In this document: positions 7,473-7,911 of the stretch, piece after piece
How the letters are laid out: each line of letters starts with the position of its first letter
Numbering within the stretch: the first letter of the stretch is position 1
Assembly (NCBI GenBank): GCA_964639275.1
Contig: CAZXCQ010000291.1
Location: 1 to 7,911 of the forward strand
Direction of reading: 5' to 3'
Length of the DNA stretch: 7,911 nucleotides
DNA from: CAZXCQ01 sp964639275
GTDB lineage: Bacteria > Desulfobacterota > DSM-4660 > Desulfatiglandales > Desulfatiglandaceae
The notes under the pieces: generated by a model
The model's input: only the letters and a program-made list of their open reading frames with translations
What the model was told of the DNA's origin: nothing
Database searches by the model: none
Program-made: the position numbers and the translations under genes

Positions 7473-7649
7473 AGCTTGCGCAGAAATAACTTCGCAGAAT
7501 TGGCGTCCAGATTTGGGTCAGATTTGGCTGCGCCGATTGAGCAAGACCACAGGAATAGTAGTACTATTTCGAGGATCTTGCGATTGAGGTGCGGCCGAAG
7601 ATGACCCGAAGATGGGATGCCAAAATGTGAAGTTATTTCTGCGCAAGCC
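7473..7649. mobile_element. 177-bp palindromic MITE-like element
   Basis: The ends carry perfect 20-bp inverted repeats, GCTTGCGCAGAAATAACTTC (7474-7493) and its reverse complement (7629-7648). The centre is also a perfect palindrome, AATAGTA-G-TACTATT (7554-7568), whose midpoint at 7561 is exactly the midpoint of the element. The stretches between pair imperfectly, with GGGTCA and GCAAGA among the shared blocks, so the whole element can fold into one long hairpin. It has no coding capacity and is flanked by CTTAG duplications, the signature of a non-autonomous cut-and-paste element. I cannot assign its parent insertion-sequence family. Confidence 0.88.
7508..7614. repeat. Paired subterminal 9-bp repeats inside the MITE-like element
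   Basis: CAGATTTGG occurs at 7508-7516 and 7519-7527 (11-bp step). In the opposite arm CCGAAGATG occurs at 7595-7603 and 7606-7614, also 11 bp apart; its reverse complement, CATCTTCGG, is the diverged counterpart. Spacing near one helical turn would place both copies on one DNA face, as expected of protein binding sites. Confidence 0.6.
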
Positions 7650-7654
7650 CTTAG
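7650..7654. repeat. Target site duplication CTTAG, right copy
   Basis: This is the second copy of the 5-bp duplication flanking the palindromic element. See the copy at 7468-7472. Confidence 0.85.
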
Positions 7655-7739
7655 TTTGAGATCTTTTGTAAATCCACTGTAGAACCTACCATCATTGTCA
7701 CTTTGCAAAACATATATGTGGTACATACTGGTCTCAAAC

Positions 7740-7752
7740 TATTTAACAGGGT
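7740..7752. repeat. Terminal inverted repeat of the GIY-YIG element (gene 5' side)
   Basis: TATTTAACAGGGT pairs with 7292-7304. It lies 13 bases upstream of the GIY-YIG ATG, so the leader between element end and start codon is extremely short and would have to be transcribed from the host gene's promoter. Confidence 0.85.
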
Positions 7753-7911
7753 GAAGATCAATATATACGAGGCACTGAACCAAATGCCTGTCTGCTTCAA
7801 CCGCAGTTGCATGATAACGATCCTCCCAAAAAGCACCTTTCCGGGTTTTTCTTTGATTATATCCCATATTCCGGAAAAAAATTGAATTAATGTGTGATGT
7901 CAAGATGTTAC

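Larger units (their letters stand above)
7290..7726 (-). pseudogene. GIY-YIG endonuclease gene, interrupted by a palindromic MITE-like element
   Basis: Codons 1-25 (7726 down to 7655) and the remainder (7472 down to 7290) join, once the 177-bp insert and one CTTAG copy are removed, into a clean 84-residue frame. It is a minimal single-domain GIY-YIG nuclease of the UvrC/Slx1/YhbQ-like group. The motif strands are YHIYVLQS (2-9) and FYSGFT (15-20, the YIG position carrying S). The catalytic Arg is R26 in DLKLRFDQHNKG, and the metal-binding Glu is E62 in RREKYLK. The length is typical of stand-alone members (about 80-95 residues). The MITE splits codon 26, the catalytic Arg codon, and as it stands the frame runs into the insert and stops at 7469-7471. 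The TAA (7290-7292) overlaps the outer inverted repeat of the element that carries the gene, so gene and element are one unit. I infer the enzyme drove insertion or homing of its own element before being inactivated. Confidence 0.9.
7291..7753 (-). mobile_element. Compact GIY-YIG element inserted in the RAYT gene (about 281 bp before the MITE landed)
   Basis: The segment between the two RAYT halves is bounded by perfect 13-bp inverted repeats, ACCCTGTTAAATA (7292-7304) and TATTTAACAGGGT (7740-7752), with a further TTTGAG match just inside each. Cutting out 7291-7753 joins GAT-CTT to AAT-ATG, which restores the conserved YIDLNMVRAGVV text in frame. After subtracting the MITE and its target duplication, the element is about 281 bp, of which 255 are the GIY-YIG gene. 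There is no room for a self-splicing intron core and I see no target duplication. It could be a homing-nuclease gene using a transposase as host, or a small DNA element mobilised elsewhere. Confidence 0.75.
6946..7911 (-). pseudogene. REP-associated tyrosine transposase (RAYT/TnpA_REP), split by a nested insertion and cut by the window edge
   Basis: Two blocks form one gene. The upstream block (7754-7911, open to the window edge) contains YNQRKTRKGAFWEDRYHAT and ends LVYIDL. The downstream block (6946-7290) resumes NMVRAGVV and continues HPKEWPFCGYNEIQNPKRRY, then REKW-like RDKKWSKNIAVGTKEF and AKGRKVI, ending at TAG 6946-6948. These are hallmarks of the Y1-type HUH transposases that move or domesticate REP palindromes; the catalytic Tyr lies in this C-terminal half, and the HUH motif would lie beyond the window. 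The two blocks are separated at the conserved YIDLN/MVRAGVV junction by a 463-bp insertion. The tail after GRKVI is about 25 residues shorter than relatives I recall, reaching SAENSYFWN early. The ATG at 7285-7287 could start a C-terminal fragment, but that would not be an active transposase. Confidence 0.85.

Noticed and set aside
7469..7726. 85-residue protein read through the MITE
   Set aside because: Only the first 25 residues belong to the GIY-YIG protein; the rest is translation of the inserted palindrome and is not a natural product.
7291..7753. Group I intron carrying a GIY-YIG homing gene
   Set aside because: After removing the MITE only about 26 bases are non-coding, far too little for a ribozyme core, and inverted terminal repeats are not an intron feature.

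Overview
The window looks like a piece of chromosome from an anaerobic-type deltaproteobacterium (Desulfobacterota) or a close relative. This is inference: it rests on the very long zinc-ribbon/cyclase/ATPase/TPR signalling protein, the zinc-free quinone-reductase-like gene, and the type of small transposases present. There is no rRNA, tRNA or CRISPR array.

Layout. Positions 1-414 hold no gene I can support. Positions 415-1167 (minus) encode the middle of a mandelate racemase/enolase-superfamily protein that lacks both its N-terminal start and its C-terminal catalytic half, so it is probably a pseudogene. Facing away from it is an intact zinc-independent alcohol dehydrogenase/quinone oxidoreductase (1274-2278, plus). 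A near-consensus sigma-70 promoter (2403-2431) then leads into the main gene of the window (2503-5910, plus). It encodes a 1135-residue protein with two zinc ribbons, a class III adenylate cyclase domain with its key residues present, a STAND/AAA-type ATPase module and a long TPR-like tail.

From 5911 to the right edge the sequence becomes a graveyard of mobile DNA, all on the minus strand. It contains two short transposase tails (a TnpB-like end and a REP-type transposase end), one unrecognised 166-residue gene (6267-6767), and a REP-associated tyrosine transposase (RAYT/TnpA_REP) that runs off the window end.

The most interesting structure is a three-level nested insertion at 6946-7911. The RAYT gene is split exactly inside its conserved YIDLN/MVRAGVV motif by a compact element with 13-bp terminal inverted repeats. 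That element holds almost nothing except an 84-codon GIY-YIG endonuclease gene, whose stop codon lies within the terminal repeat. The GIY-YIG gene is in turn split by a 177-bp, full-length palindromic MITE-like element flanked by a 5-bp target duplication (CTTAG). Removing the palindrome plus one duplication restores the 84-residue GIY-YIG frame, and removing the whole 463-bp GIY-YIG block restores the RAYT frame. The order of events can therefore be read directly: RAYT first, then the GIY-YIG element, then the MITE.

The genes do not form an obvious shared pathway. The signalling cyclase and the oxidoreductase each appear to have their own promoter.
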